Source of the DNA: Paenisporosarcina sp. FSL H8-0542 | GTDB taxonomy: Bacteria; Bacillota; Bacilli; Bacillales_A; Planococcaceae | Direction: 5' to 3' | NCBI RefSeq assembly: GCF_038632915.1 | Contig: NZ_CP152050.1 | Span: forward strand, 104,001-168,000 | Length of the DNA: 64,000 nucleotides | In this document: positions 49,822-58,243 of the stretch, piece after piece | How positions within the stretch are numbered: the stretch's first letter is position 1 | How the letters are laid out: each line of letters opens with the position of its first letter | Translations under genes and position numbers: made by a program | The notes under the pieces: generated by a model | Told to the model about the DNA's origin: nothing | Seen by the model: the letters and a program-made list of their open reading frames with translations, nothing else | Databases searched by the model: none

Positions 49822-50727
49822 ATGAGGAAGAGGATTTTATTCATACTACTTTCCAGCTTGTTGGTTTTATTAGCTGCGTGTAGTGGTGGCGAGGAGAAAG
49901 CTGAAAGTTCCGAGGACAAAGCACTTGCACCACAGTCAGATTCCAATGAAGTAGCTACGGAAGAATCTGCGGAATTAGCTAACAATTCAAGTTCAGGTGA
50001 AGCCAAGAAAACAGCACCTACTGTTGCAGTGGAAAGAATGATCATTCATAAGGCGATATTAAGTGTGAACGTCAAAGAATTGGATAAAGCACAAAGTAAT
50101 ATTCAGAAGAAAGTCGAGCAATTTGGTGGCTATATCGTGGAGTCAAACGTCTATCAAGAAGACGAACAGACGAGCGGCGGCAAAATGATTGTAAGGGTTC
50201 CAGAAGAGAACTTTGAAAAGTTTCTATTAGAAGCTGAAGGGGAAGCGGCTAAAGTATTGGAACGCAATGTGACGGGTCAGGATGTCACAGAGCAATACGT
50301 GGACCTCGAATCACGAGTGAAATCAAAACGAGCGGTTGAAGAACGCTTACTGGAATTCATGAGCAAAGCACAGAAAACCGAAGACTTGTTGAAAATTTCT
50401 GCAGATTTAGCACAGGTTCAAGAAGAGATTGAAGTGATGGTTGGTAAGATGAAGTATCTTGAAAACCAGACGTCATTTTCAACGATTGAAATCACAATGT
50501 ATGAAAATCGTGTGGTAGTTCCTGAGATAGATAGCAAAGAACTCAATACATGGGAAAAAACAAAAAAACAATTCGCGACAAGCATGAATTCCTTACTTTC
50601 GACATTCTCTGCATTGATTGTATTCTTCGTTGGTAACTTACCAGTTCTCGTTATTTTGACAGCCATTGGATTATTGGTCTATTTCGTCATTAAAAGAAGG
50701 CTTCGGAATGAACAGAAAAAGGTCTGA
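49822..50727 (+). CDS. DUF4349 lipoprotein
   Basis: A 301-residue lipoprotein with lipobox LAAC (Cys20) and an acidic Ser-rich linker. The DUF4349 domain from about 72 to 250 includes GGYIVESNVYQEDE, VTGQDVTEQYVDLESRVKSK and a coiled coil near 190-220. A C-terminal membrane helix (IVFFVGNLPVLVILTAIGLL) follows, so the protein is anchored at both ends. Function unknown. Confidence 0.9.
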   Translation: MRKRILFILLSSLLVLLAACSGGEEKAESSEDKALAPQSDSNEVATEESAELANNSSSGEAKKTAPTVAVERMIIHKAILSVNVKELDKAQSNIQKKVEQFGGYIVESNVYQEDEQTSGGKMIVRVPEENFEKFLLEAEGEAAKVLERNVTGQDVTEQYVDLESRVKSKRAVEERLLEFMSKAQKTEDLLKISADLAQVQEEIEVMVGKMKYLENQTSFSTIEITMYENRVVVPEIDSKELNTWEKTKKQFATSMNSLLSTFSALIVFFVGNLPVLVILTAIGLLVYFVIKRRLRNEQKKV

Positions 50728-50745
50728 AGGTAAGGGGAGTAGTTC

Positions 50746-51324
50746 ATGAGGAAAAAGATTCTTGTGACAATGATGTTAAGTGTCGTCTTTTGTTTGTTCA
50801 GCTTGTCCATTGTTCCGACAACCAGCTACGCATGTTCATGTGCTCAGCCTCCATCAGTAGAAGATGAGTTGGAACGCTCACAAGCCGTTTTTTCAGGTAA
50901 AGTACTTGAAGTGAAAGTACAAAAAAACTTTAAGGGGTATGTGAAGAAAAGAGTATTAATTGAGGTAGCAGAAACCTGGAAAGGTGTATCGGAGTCTCAA
51001 GTAATTATTACCACCGGAAGTGGTGGGGGTGATTGCGGCTATGAATTCCAGGTGGGTCAGGAATATTTAGTTTATGCCACTGAGTCTACGATGTATGGAG
51101 ATAAAGCAGAGCTCGTAACAGTCATCTGTGATCGAACAACAGAGTTAAGTGCTGCACAGGAAGACTTGACCGTTCTCGGAGAAGGAAAAGAACCGACTGA
51201 ACAAGTGGATTTAGTTACAGAACAAGCGGGAATTGCCGAATCGAATGCAATGATTGCTGTTATTGTTGCTGTCGGCATTGTTCTTTTAAGTTTCATCGTT
51301 TGGAAGAGGTTTAAGAAACGGTAA
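50746..51324 (+). CDS. Secreted NTR/TIMP-like protein with C-terminal membrane helix
   Basis: A 192-residue exported protein. After the signal peptide the mature part begins ACSCAQPPSVEDELERSQAV, a CxC start typical of the NTR/TIMP-like fold. Further cysteines in GDCGYEFQVG and VTVICDR could form disulfides. The C-terminus carries a membrane helix and basic tail. It is 18 bases after the DUF4349 gene, so the two are probably cotranscribed. Function not known in Bacilli. Confidence 0.82.
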   Translation: MRKKILVTMMLSVVFCLFSLSIVPTTSYACSCAQPPSVEDELERSQAVFSGKVLEVKVQKNFKGYVKKRVLIEVAETWKGVSESQVIITTGSGGGDCGYEFQVGQEYLVYATESTMYGDKAELVTVICDRTTELSAAQEDLTVLGEGKEPTEQVDLVTEQAGIAESNAMIAVIVAVGIVLLSFIVWKRFKKR

Positions 51325-51405
51325 TTCAACAAGAACCTCGTGAAAATCATATGCATATTAAAATGAACTTGGAAATTTTTCTATGCTTTATTTTTGATAT
51401 AACAC

Positions 51406-51464
51406 AGTTGAAAAAAGGGTTTTTGACCACAACTGTCAAAAACTCTTTTCCTTTTTCAACTGTA
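51406..51464. terminator. Long bidirectional hairpin terminator
   Basis: CAGTTGAAAAA-AGGGTTTTTGAC pairs with GTCAAAAACTCTTTTC-CTTTTTCAACTG across two small gaps. It lies between convergent genes, and the minus-strand 56-residue ORF ends within its loop side. Confidence 0.75.
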
Positions 51465-51606
51465 TATCTTTTAACAGCGAGATGATTGCCTTGTTTTGTT
51501 CAACCTGCACGTCCGTATTGTTTTTAATGAGTCGAATCCATCGGACGACGAGGGCTCCAATGACAAGTAGGAATCCATACATAACCAACCACTCTAAATT
51601 ATCCAT
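51436..51606 (-). CDS. Small membrane protein (56 residues)
   Basis: ATG follows TGGAGG. The product is MDNLEWLVMYGFLLVIGALV, then VRWIRLIKNN and a hydrophilic charged tail to KKEKSF: one membrane helix with a cytoplasmic coiled tail. No family recognised. It follows a 16-codon ORF on the same strand. Confidence 0.7.
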   Translation of the reverse strand: MDNLEWLVMYGFLLVIGALVVRWIRLIKNNTDVQVEQNKAIISLLKDIQLKKEKSF

Positions 51607-51627
51607 TAGTCTACCTCCATCACTTAA

Positions 51628-51678
51628 TTATGCAATCCCTAAAAAGTGTTCCAAAAAAGACCGGAAGTCATTATTCAT
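51628..51678 (-). CDS. Tiny ORF (16 residues)
   Basis: ATG preceded by GTGAGGTG encodes MNNDFRSFLEHFLGIA, then TAA, 22 bases before the 56-residue ORF. A leader or microprotein is possible; support is only the ribosome site and position. Confidence 0.35.
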   Translation of the reverse strand: MNNDFRSFLEHFLGIA

Positions 51679-51706
51679 ATGGGTTCACCTCACGTTATAC
51701 CATTGT

Positions 51707-52738
51707 CTAGTGGTTGGTCACTTTTGTCCATTCGTCTTCAATGGCCGCCATGATTTTATACGCACCAGACGACTTATTTGAACAAACCACAACAATGCGG
51801 GAATCATCCGGGTAGTATGCCGAGTGAAAACTTACTCCTGGGTCATAGCCCATAACATGATACTTGGTTACGGTCTCGTCTTTTTTATTAATCCAAATCC
51901 CATAACCATAGTAGCTGCCTTCTTTTACTTGAACATGTGCCGTGAGCAGGCGATCAGTCATTTCCTTGCTAAGAATTTGATGATTCATAAGAGATTCCCA
52001 GAGAAGAGCCATATCGGTAACGGTGACATAAGCGCCGCCATCCGACCCACCTTTTGCCGGCAGTGAGTACATATTGGTTTTCCACGTTCCATCAGAATGA
52101 TCGATGTATCCCCATGCCGTTCTCTCAGGTAGGGAGTCAAAAGAAAAGTAGCCCGAATCGACCATCCCAGCTTTTTTGAAAATGTGTTCTTCCACATAGT
52201 CAGTAAAGGGAAGTCCACTTGCTTGTTCCACAATCAACCCTAGCAAAATATAGCCGGAGTTATTGTAACTGAAACTCTCACCTGGTGGATTTTTCATCGG
52301 TTCATTTTGGAAAAGAGGAAGGAAATCCTTCAAGGTCCTGATATGGTACATTGGCGTTTTGATCCACAACTCCTCAAAATCATCCATGACTTCTTCGTCA
52401 AAATAATCAGGAACGCCCGATGTGTGGGTAAGCAAGTGATGGACAGTGACGTTGTCATCAAAATGAGGAAACTTTACATCCAGACAGTCTTTCAATTTGG
52501 AGTCGAAGGAAAGTTTTTTCTCCTCCACGAGTTTGCAGATGGCGATCGCGGTGAAGAGTTTGCATCCTGAAGCAATTCCATACCTGGTTCCAGACTGATT
52601 GTTTATTGCTTCTGCCCGATTGGCATATCCAAAGCTACGATCAATAAGAGCATTCTCTCTTTCTTTTACCAAAACGGTTCCAGAAAAATCATTTTCGCTT
52701 TGAAGGGAAACAATTCGATCCATAATCGTGTTTTTCAT
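51707..52738 (-). CDS. Beta-lactamase-fold serine hydrolase
   Basis: A 343-residue class-C/penicillin-binding-type hydrolase. The SxxK motif is at S57-G-C-K60, YNNSG gives the YxN motif, and HVMGYDPGVSF near 300 takes the KTG-like place. Substrate may be D-Ala peptides or esters; not a typical resistance enzyme. ATG at 52738 lies after GGAGG; the frame is open ten codons upstream. No signal peptide is seen, unlike secreted relatives. Confidence 0.88.
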   Translation of the reverse strand: MKNTIMDRIVSLQSENDFSGTVLVKERENALIDRSFGYANRAEAINNQSGTRYGIASGCKLFTAIAICKLVEEKKLSFDSKLKDCLDVKFPHFDDNVTVHHLLTHTSGVPDYFDEEVMDDFEELWIKTPMYHIRTLKDFLPLFQNEPMKNPPGESFSYNNSGYILLGLIVEQASGLPFTDYVEEHIFKKAGMVDSGYFSFDSLPERTAWGYIDHSDGTWKTNMYSLPAKGGSDGGAYVTVTDMALLWESLMNHQILSKEMTDRLLTAHVQVKEGSYYGYGIWINKKDETVTKYHVMGYDPGVSFHSAYYPDDSRIVVVCSNKSSGAYKIMAAIEDEWTKVTNH

Positions 52739-52983
52739 GTGAGATTCCTCCATTTCTTTAACTACCATTTACATTAAATTCTTGCTAGTCCGCCCTCCTT
52801 AATCGAAAGGGAACGATCCATATTTGCCAAGTTTCGTAAAGCAAATGATGTATCTATTTATTATTCGCCAACCACCTAGTCTCTTCCTTTTTCTTTAAGA
52901 GAATCTAACTAAAACGAGGATTTCGAGGAATGGAAACGAATAGGTATGTATAGATGGAAAGAAAAATGAAATGAGGAAACGCA

Positions 52984-53685
52984 ATGTTGGAACAAGAGGG
53001 ACCTGCATTTGTTATGTTTTCGACGGCACATCAGATCGTAATTGTGGGATTGGTTCTATTAATTGTTTTGTTATTTGCTTTCAAAAATAGATGGACGCTT
53101 CAACCTCGCAAAGCGCAACAAATCGAACGTCTTTTTGCCCTGTCCTTACTGGGCATGGATATCGCGTTTTATATTTGGCTCTTTCAAACCGGAAGATGGA
53201 ACTTGAGTAGTTCGTTGCCACTCGAATTGTGTAGCATTAGTTTAGTGTTGACCATCGTCCTGCTGTGGACCGGAAATAAGCATGTCTATGATTTTGTTTT
53301 CTATGCAGGAATAGGCGGTGCACTTCAAGCAATTGCAACACCAGTATTGGATTTAAGCTTCCCGCATTTCAGGTACTTCCACTTCTTTTTCACGCATGCG
53401 GGAATTGTCCTTGTAGCGCTATATTTTACATGGGTGAAAGGGTGCCGCCCTACTTTTAAAGGAATCCTCAAAACGATGCTCGCATTGAACGTATTGCTGC
53501 CACTCGTGTTTGTCATCAATGTTTTAGTTAACGGAAACTATATGTTTTTACGGACAAAACCAGTGAACGGAAGTCTGCTTGATTACCTGGGACCATATCC
53601 ATGGTACATCGTATCTCTTGAATTGGTGGCTTTCTTCATTTTCGTATGTTTATGGTTGGTTTTCAGAAAAAGGCGTTCAGGATAG
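52984..53685 (+). CDS. YwaF (TIGR02206) family membrane protein
   Basis: A 233-residue protein with about seven helices. TAHQIVIVGLVLLIVLL at the start, LPLELCSISLVLTIVLL in the middle and PYPWYIVSLELVAFF at the end are family marks. Family role unknown. Divergent from the serine hydrolase; the 52769-52983 gap shows no other gene. Confidence 0.9.
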   Translation: MLEQEGPAFVMFSTAHQIVIVGLVLLIVLLFAFKNRWTLQPRKAQQIERLFALSLLGMDIAFYIWLFQTGRWNLSSSLPLELCSISLVLTIVLLWTGNKHVYDFVFYAGIGGALQAIATPVLDLSFPHFRYFHFFFTHAGIVLVALYFTWVKGCRPTFKGILKTMLALNVLLPLVFVINVLVNGNYMFLRTKPVNGSLLDYLGPYPWYIVSLELVAFFIFVCLWLVFRKRRSG

Positions 53686-53773
53686 GGGGAACTATTATTA
53701 AAAGCAAAAGAACAGGGACGCAATCGTCACGTGGTCAAGAATGGTGAGCGATCATCTGTTTATGCATAAGCCG

Positions 53774-53805
53774 AATCTCCTCGATGTTGTTGAGGAGATT
53801 TTTTA
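53774..53805. terminator. Terminator between YwaF and YkvA genes
   Basis: AATCTCCTCGA / TTGAGGAGATT stem with six T on the plus side; four bases before the YkvA stop. Confidence 0.86.
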
Positions 53806-53808
53806 TGT

Positions 53809-54186
53809 TCATTTGTAGATAAAAACAAAAGTACCCCACACTAACACAGCAAACCAAATCATGAGGATAATCCCCGCAGCAAACCAATTTTTGGGTTTGT
53901 CCGATAGCAAATGTTCTTCAGCTAATTTAGTGCTGTCCTGAATGACGATTTGAGGAAGCATTTTCAGTGCAAAATAAATGCCGACGGGTACAATCAATAC
54001 ATCATCGACATATCCGAGAATCGGTATGAAGTCGGGAATCAAATCAATTGGGCTAAATGCATAAGCGACGACTGCGATAGTAAATACTTTCACAGGCAAA
54101 GAAACACGTGTGTCTTTTGTTGCGAAGTAAAGCGTATAAAGAGATTTCTTCATGAAACGTGCCCATTCCTTCAATTTTCTCCACAT
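53809..54186 (-). CDS. YkvA family (DUF1232) membrane protein
   Basis: A 125-residue protein. The DUF1232 signature VVAYAFSPIDLIPDFIPILG lies near 50-70, followed by YVDDVLIVPVGIYFALKMLP, then a C-terminal helix IILMIWFAVLVWGTFVFIY. Function unknown. ATG at 54186 follows AAAGGAGG. Divergent from the MarR gene. Confidence 0.9.
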   Translation of the reverse strand: MWRKLKEWARFMKKSLYTLYFATKDTRVSLPVKVFTIAVVAYAFSPIDLIPDFIPILGYVDDVLIVPVGIYFALKMLPQIVIQDSTKLAEEHLLSDKPKNWFAAGIILMIWFAVLVWGTFVFIYK

Positions 54187-54260
54187 AGGTTGAATCCTCC
54201 TTTCTACAATACTTGTTTTTTTCATCATATACCCCGCTCCAATTTGTCACAAGACCATCA

Positions 54261-54289
54261 TTGACTTTGCATAGTTTACCCCCTAAACT
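54261..54289 (+). promoter_or_regulatory. Promoter of the MarR-MMPL operon
   Basis: TTGACT (54261-54266), 17 bases, TAAACT (54284-54289). The left arm of the 15-bp palindrome overlaps the spacer and -10. Confidence 0.7.
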
Positions 54290-54314
54290 ACTATTATTGG
54301 TTTAGGGGGTAAAC
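54274..54314 (+). promoter_or_regulatory. Perfect 15-bp inverted repeat, MarR operator candidate
   Basis: GTTTACCCCCTAAAC (54274-54288) and GTTTAGGGGGTAAAC (54300-54314) are exact inverted copies with an 11-base spacer. Each arm is itself nearly palindromic at its ends. The right arm contains the ribosome site (AGGGGG) and ends four bases before the ATG, so protein binding would block both the promoter and translation start region. Confidence 0.85.
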
Positions 54315-54318
54315 TATT

Positions 54319-54762
54319 ATGGATGAAAGAATAAAAGAAGCGGTATCACTCTTTGAAGAGGTACTCATATATGGGACTGAACGCGTCATTCGAAGTGTGG
54401 ATGAACCGATATGGAAAGAATATTCACCTGAACAAATTCAAGTATTGAAACTGATTTACAAAGAAGGGGAAATAACATCAAGTCGACTCGCCATTTTGCA
54501 AGGCGTACATAAAAGCGCCATATCCAATCGTATAAAAAAACTGATGGAAAAAGAGTTGATTGACACAAAGCCTTCAGGAGATAAGCGAGAGAAGATTCTT
54601 GTGCTGACGAGTTTAGGGGAAGATGTCATCAATGAATCAGACCGAGTATTGCATGAATATATTGGAAAATTGATGTCCAATCAAGTTGATGATCGGGAAA
54701 TTGACCAATTTTTAGTGACGTTCCGCAAGTTAAGAGAAATTTTGAAAATGAATGGAGTCTGA
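54319..54762 (+). CDS. MarR family transcriptional regulator
   Basis: A 147-residue winged-helix regulator. The recognition region reads TSSRLAILQGVHKSAISNRIKKL, followed by the wing DTKPSGDKREKILVLT. It presumably represses itself and the MMPL exporter, whose ATG follows after three bases. Ligand unknown, probably a hydrophobic or toxic compound. Confidence 0.93.
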   Translation: MDERIKEAVSLFEEVLIYGTERVIRSVDEPIWKEYSPEQIQVLKLIYKEGEITSSRLAILQGVHKSAISNRIKKLMEKELIDTKPSGDKREKILVLTSLGEDVINESDRVLHEYIGKLMSNQVDDREIDQFLVTFRKLREILKMNGV

Positions 54763-54765
54763 CGA

Positions 54766-57366
54766 ATGAAAACGATATTAAAATGGAAATGGCCGATCAC
54801 CATTGGTTTGCTCGCCATCACGATTCTCTTATTTATCATCGCCCCAAATTTGACGAAACTAGCGGAAGAAGCGGGCTCAATTCAGCTGTCTGGAGATGCG
54901 TCGTCACAACAAGCCGCCAAAATGTTGGCGGATGCAGGCGAAAGTGACCAAACGATTTCCGTTGTTGTGGAACTTGATAAAGCACTGAGGGATGTTGACC
55001 GTGAACAATTGGGCAATATGGCGAAGAAAATCTCAGCACTTTCAGAAACGGTGACCAGTGTCTTAAATCCCGTTGAAAGTGAAGAGCTCGAGAGTCAACT
55101 CGTTTCGGAAGATAAAAAAACAGTACTCATTCCCATTACAGTGGATGGGTCTGATGAAGAAGTTAATGATGTTGCACAAGAAATTCGCGATTCAATCATT
55201 CCGTCAGACATGACAGCTTACGTGACAGGCGAAGCCATCATCAACAATGATGTTAATAAAAGTGCGCAAGAAGGCTTAAAGCGGACAGAGATTATTACAG
55301 TTGTTTTGATTTTTGGTTTGTTGCTTGCGGTTTTCCGTTCGATTGTCACACCATTCATTCCTTTGGTGGCAGTGGGTCTTACGTATTTATTGAGCCAATC
55401 ACTTGTAGCATTTTTCATCGATTGGTTTGGTTTCCCGGTTTCTAACTATACCCAGATTTTCTTGGTGGCGATATTGTTCGGGATTGGAACGGACTACTGT
55501 ATTTTACTGCTGAGCCGTTACAAGGAAGAATTATCTGCAGGTCACGCGGTAGAAGAAGCCATTGTAAACACCTACAAAACTGCCGGCCGTACGTTACTGA
55601 TCAGTGGTCTTGCTGTATTTATTGGGTTCTTCGCGATCGGTTTTGCGGATTTCCCAATATTTAAATCGGCCGTAGCCGTTGCGGTAGGGATAGCTGTTCT
55701 ATTGCTCGTGTTGTTTACGATTGTGCCAGTGTTTATGTTGGTATTGAGAGAAAAACTATTCTGGCCTTCGAAAAAATCGGCAGCGCACCACGACAGCGGC
55801 TTATGGGGATGGATGAGCAAGCTTTCCGTCAATCGCCCCGTTCTATCTATGCTGGTTGTCGCAATTATGACGGTTCCTTTGTTGCTGACATACGATAACT
55901 CCTTGTCATTTAACACAGTGGATGAAATCGGCAGTAACTATGAATCGGTTAAAGGCTTACGCGCCATAGAAAATGGCTTTGGCAAAGGGGACTCGTTGCC
56001 AGTTCAAGTCATTATTGAATCGGATGAGAAGCTAGCAAACGAAGAAATGATTCCGTATGTGGAGAGTTTAAATCAACGCTTTGAACAAATCGAAGGTGTT
56101 GAGAAGATTAGAACAGTCACCCGACCTACTGGGGAAATGATCGAAGACTTATATGTCGATCATCAACTTGGTTTGATGGCGGATGGATTAACGGAAGCTC
56201 ACGAAGGACTCACTGAAATTGGAGCGGGTCTTGAGCAAATTCAAAGGGGATTGGCTGGAGCTGGCAATAGTGGTGGACTTGGAGAAGTTGCGGCAGGACT
56301 TGGTCAGCTAAACGACCAGTTGGCACTGACAACACAAGGGTTACAACAGACCGGTAATGTGCAACAAACAGTCGGTGCTTTGACTGCCATCAGTGGTCAA
56401 CTTGATCAAATTCAGCAAGGCCTTGCCGGAGCAAGTGGTGGCGGTGAAGGATTATCTCAGGTAACTGAGGGGCTTGCAGCTTCCAGCCAGGGTCTTACAC
56501 AAATTGCAGATGGACTTACGGAAGTCAGCGACATGATGAAGGCGATGAGTGAAAGTGATAGTGTTCGTGATACTGGACTGTATATTCCTGCAGGCACACT
56601 TGAAAGTGAAGAGTTTTCTCAAGTATTGGACCGATATACATTCGCTGATGGCAAGGGGATAAAAATGGAAGTAGTCCTTTCGGATGACCCATATTCTCCT
56701 GAAGCCATTAAAACTGTGCAACGCTTGAAAGACGCGGTGGCATCCGAAGTAAAGGAAACGCCGTTTGAAGATGCAAGCATTGCCTTTGGTGGCATATCGA
56801 GCGTAAATAGTGATTTAGCCGATATCTCTTCGAGCGATTTTTCAAGCACTGTCATGATTATGTTGATTAGTTTGTTTGTCGTCTTGACAATTTTATTCCG
56901 TTCCATGATCATGCCATTGTTCATGATCGGCTCGTTATTACTGACGTACTTTACGTCAATTGCCATTGCTGAACTGATTTTCGAGAATCTACTTGGATAT
57001 GACGGCATCAGCTGGGCAGTTCCATTCTTCGGTTTCGTCATGCTGATTGCACTTGGCGTCGATTATTCCATTTTCCTTCTCGACCGGTTCCGAGAAGAGG
57101 CGGAAAGTGGTTTGTCTGTTCGAGAAGCTATGCGTGTTTCGATGGCCAAAATGGGAACGGTCATCATCACGGCAGCTATTATATTAGCGGGTACATTTGG
57201 TGCCATGATGCCTTCAGGGGTTCTGAGCCTGATGCAAATCGCGTCCATCGTGGTTATTGGATTATTGCTGTACGGTTTGATTGTCTTACCATTACTCATA
57301 CCGGCCATTACCGTATCATTTGATCGTGGTGTATGGTGGCCATTCGGCATTAAAAAGAAAAAATAG
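54766..57366 (+). CDS. MMPL/RND family exporter (YdfJ-like)
   Basis: An 866-residue transporter with two six-helix membrane units around extracellular domains. ILFGIGTDYCILLLSRYKEE and LIALGVDYSIFLLDRFREE carry the proton-relay Asp-Tyr motifs (GTDY, GVDY). Between them, residues about 470-600 form a helical hairpin rich in GLxQI/GLxE repeats (ADGLTEAHEGLTEIGAGLEQ and similar), a coiled-coil stalk like that of YdfJ and mycobacterial MmpL. Likely exports lipids or drugs. MarR-controlled. Confidence 0.93.
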   Translation: MKTILKWKWPITIGLLAITILLFIIAPNLTKLAEEAGSIQLSGDASSQQAAKMLADAGESDQTISVVVELDKALRDVDREQLGNMAKKISALSETVTSVLNPVESEELESQLVSEDKKTVLIPITVDGSDEEVNDVAQEIRDSIIPSDMTAYVTGEAIINNDVNKSAQEGLKRTEIITVVLIFGLLLAVFRSIVTPFIPLVAVGLTYLLSQSLVAFFIDWFGFPVSNYTQIFLVAILFGIGTDYCILLLSRYKEELSAGHAVEEAIVNTYKTAGRTLLISGLAVFIGFFAIGFADFPIFKSAVAVAVGIAVLLLVLFTIVPVFMLVLREKLFWPSKKSAAHHDSGLWGWMSKLSVNRPVLSMLVVAIMTVPLLLTYDNSLSFNTVDEIGSNYESVKGLRAIENGFGKGDSLPVQVIIESDEKLANEEMIPYVESLNQRFEQIEGVEKIRTVTRPTGEMIEDLYVDHQLGLMADGLTEAHEGLTEIGAGLEQIQRGLAGAGNSGGLGEVAAGLGQLNDQLALTTQGLQQTGNVQQTVGALTAISGQLDQIQQGLAGASGGGEGLSQVTEGLAASSQGLTQIADGLTEVSDMMKAMSESDSVRDTGLYIPAGTLESEEFSQVLDRYTFADGKGIKMEVVLSDDPYSPEAIKTVQRLKDAVASEVKETPFEDASIAFGGISSVNSDLADISSSDFSSTVMIMLISLFVVLTILFRSMIMPLFMIGSLLLTYFTSIAIAELIFENLLGYDGISWAVPFFGFVMLIALGVDYSIFLLDRFREEAESGLSVREAMRVSMAKMGTVIITAAIILAGTFGAMMPSGVLSLMQIASIVVIGLLLYGLIVLPLLIPAITVSFDRGVWWPFGIKKKK

Positions 57367-57374
57367 CTGTAAGA

Positions 57375-57407
57375 AAAGCCCTTCGAATTATTCTCGAAGG
57401 GCTTTTT
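57375..57407 (+). terminator. Terminator of the MMPL operon
   Basis: AAAGCCCTTCGAA / TTCTCGAAGGGCTTT stem and T-run. Confidence 0.9.
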
Positions 57408-57429
57408 GATTTACTATGATATTGTTTAT

Positions 57430-57700
57430 CGTACATTTGCGCGAGCACGCATGTTCCGCAGGAGCCAACAAGTATGAAAACCAAATACTTGTGGGTCTCA
57501 CGCTTCAAAAGTGCTACTCCTGCGGTTACTCGTCGCAAAGAATCGGTCCAAATCAAAACCTTTGGCCCGCTTCTTTCCTGCGGAATAATGGGCAGGCAAG
57601 ACCCCGCAACGAGGACAAAGGAGCGAAGGCTAAGAACGCCACCTCGTGTGGCAACGCCTTCGTGACCAACATCCTGTTGGCCCGAGCCGATTCATTTCTC
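57430..57700. repeat. Structured intergenic element with several hairpins
   Basis: The gene-free stretch 57408-57719 is GC-richer than its neighbours and full of inverted repeats. TTCCGCAGG (57454) is complementary to CCTGCGGAA (57577), and CCGCAGGAG (57456) to CTCCTGCGG (57517). CAAGTAT pairs with ATACTTG (57469-57491). GCGAAGGC (57623) pairs with GCCTTCGT (57656) enclosing GCCAC-CTCGT-GTGGC, followed by CCAACA-TCC-TGTTGG. It may be a structured RNA or a mobile palindromic repeat; I cannot name it. Confidence 0.55.
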
Positions 57701-57719
57701 TATTTAAAAGAGAATAAAT

Positions 57720-58091
57720 TTACAACCCAATCGGCAATTGAAAGAGCAGGAAATTGCCTGTCCATTGTTGACTTTCAATGAATACTTTTTCATTGCCCTT
57801 TTCAAACAAATAGCTGGAGCCGTTCTGTTCGACAAATTCCCATCCATTCTTTTTCATTCGCTGCTTGAGGGAGTTAAGTGCCACATCGAGAGAATCATCC
57901 GTTACAAGCCAAACAAAGCCGTCTTGCTGTGCCACTTTAGAAAGCGGCAATTCCGATGAGACAGCAAGTTTTGCGACTTCCTGCTTGGTTTTATTAGAAA
58001 ATGGAAGCTCGGGATAATGAAATTTAGTTGACAGAGCAGCATATACCGCAAGAAGGAACAGTATGACAAACAGAAGTATCCACTTTTTCAT
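57720..58091 (-). CDS. Hypothetical protein with N-terminal membrane anchor
   Basis: A 123-residue protein: signal anchor KKWILLFVILFLLAVYAALS, then an extracytoplasmic mixed domain (FVWLVTDDSLDVALNSLKQR and WEFVEQNGSSYLFEKGNE). ATG at 58091 is preferred because it gives a clean anchor; an upstream ATG at 58115 is possible, as the SD is unclear for both. No family recognised. Confidence 0.65.
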   Translation of the reverse strand: MKKWILLFVILFLLAVYAALSTKFHYPELPFSNKTKQEVAKLAVSSELPLSKVAQQDGFVWLVTDDSLDVALNSLKQRMKKNGWEFVEQNGSSYLFEKGNEKVFIESQQWTGNFLLFQLPIGL

Positions 58092-58243
58092 CTCAAAACC
58101 CATCCCATCCATCACGAAATTAATAGTTACTTATTAGACTCTAAAACCCACTCAAAAGTTCCAACATTTCACTAAATTACCAAACAAATTAACTGAAACT
58201 TCATCTTTGGAATTTCGTATAGTAGCTAAGGGAGTGATGGGCT

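Noticed and set aside
57416-57781. Plus-strand ORFs of 121 and 63 codons
   Set aside because: They read through the multi-hairpin element and the opposite gene; residues look random and no SD is present.
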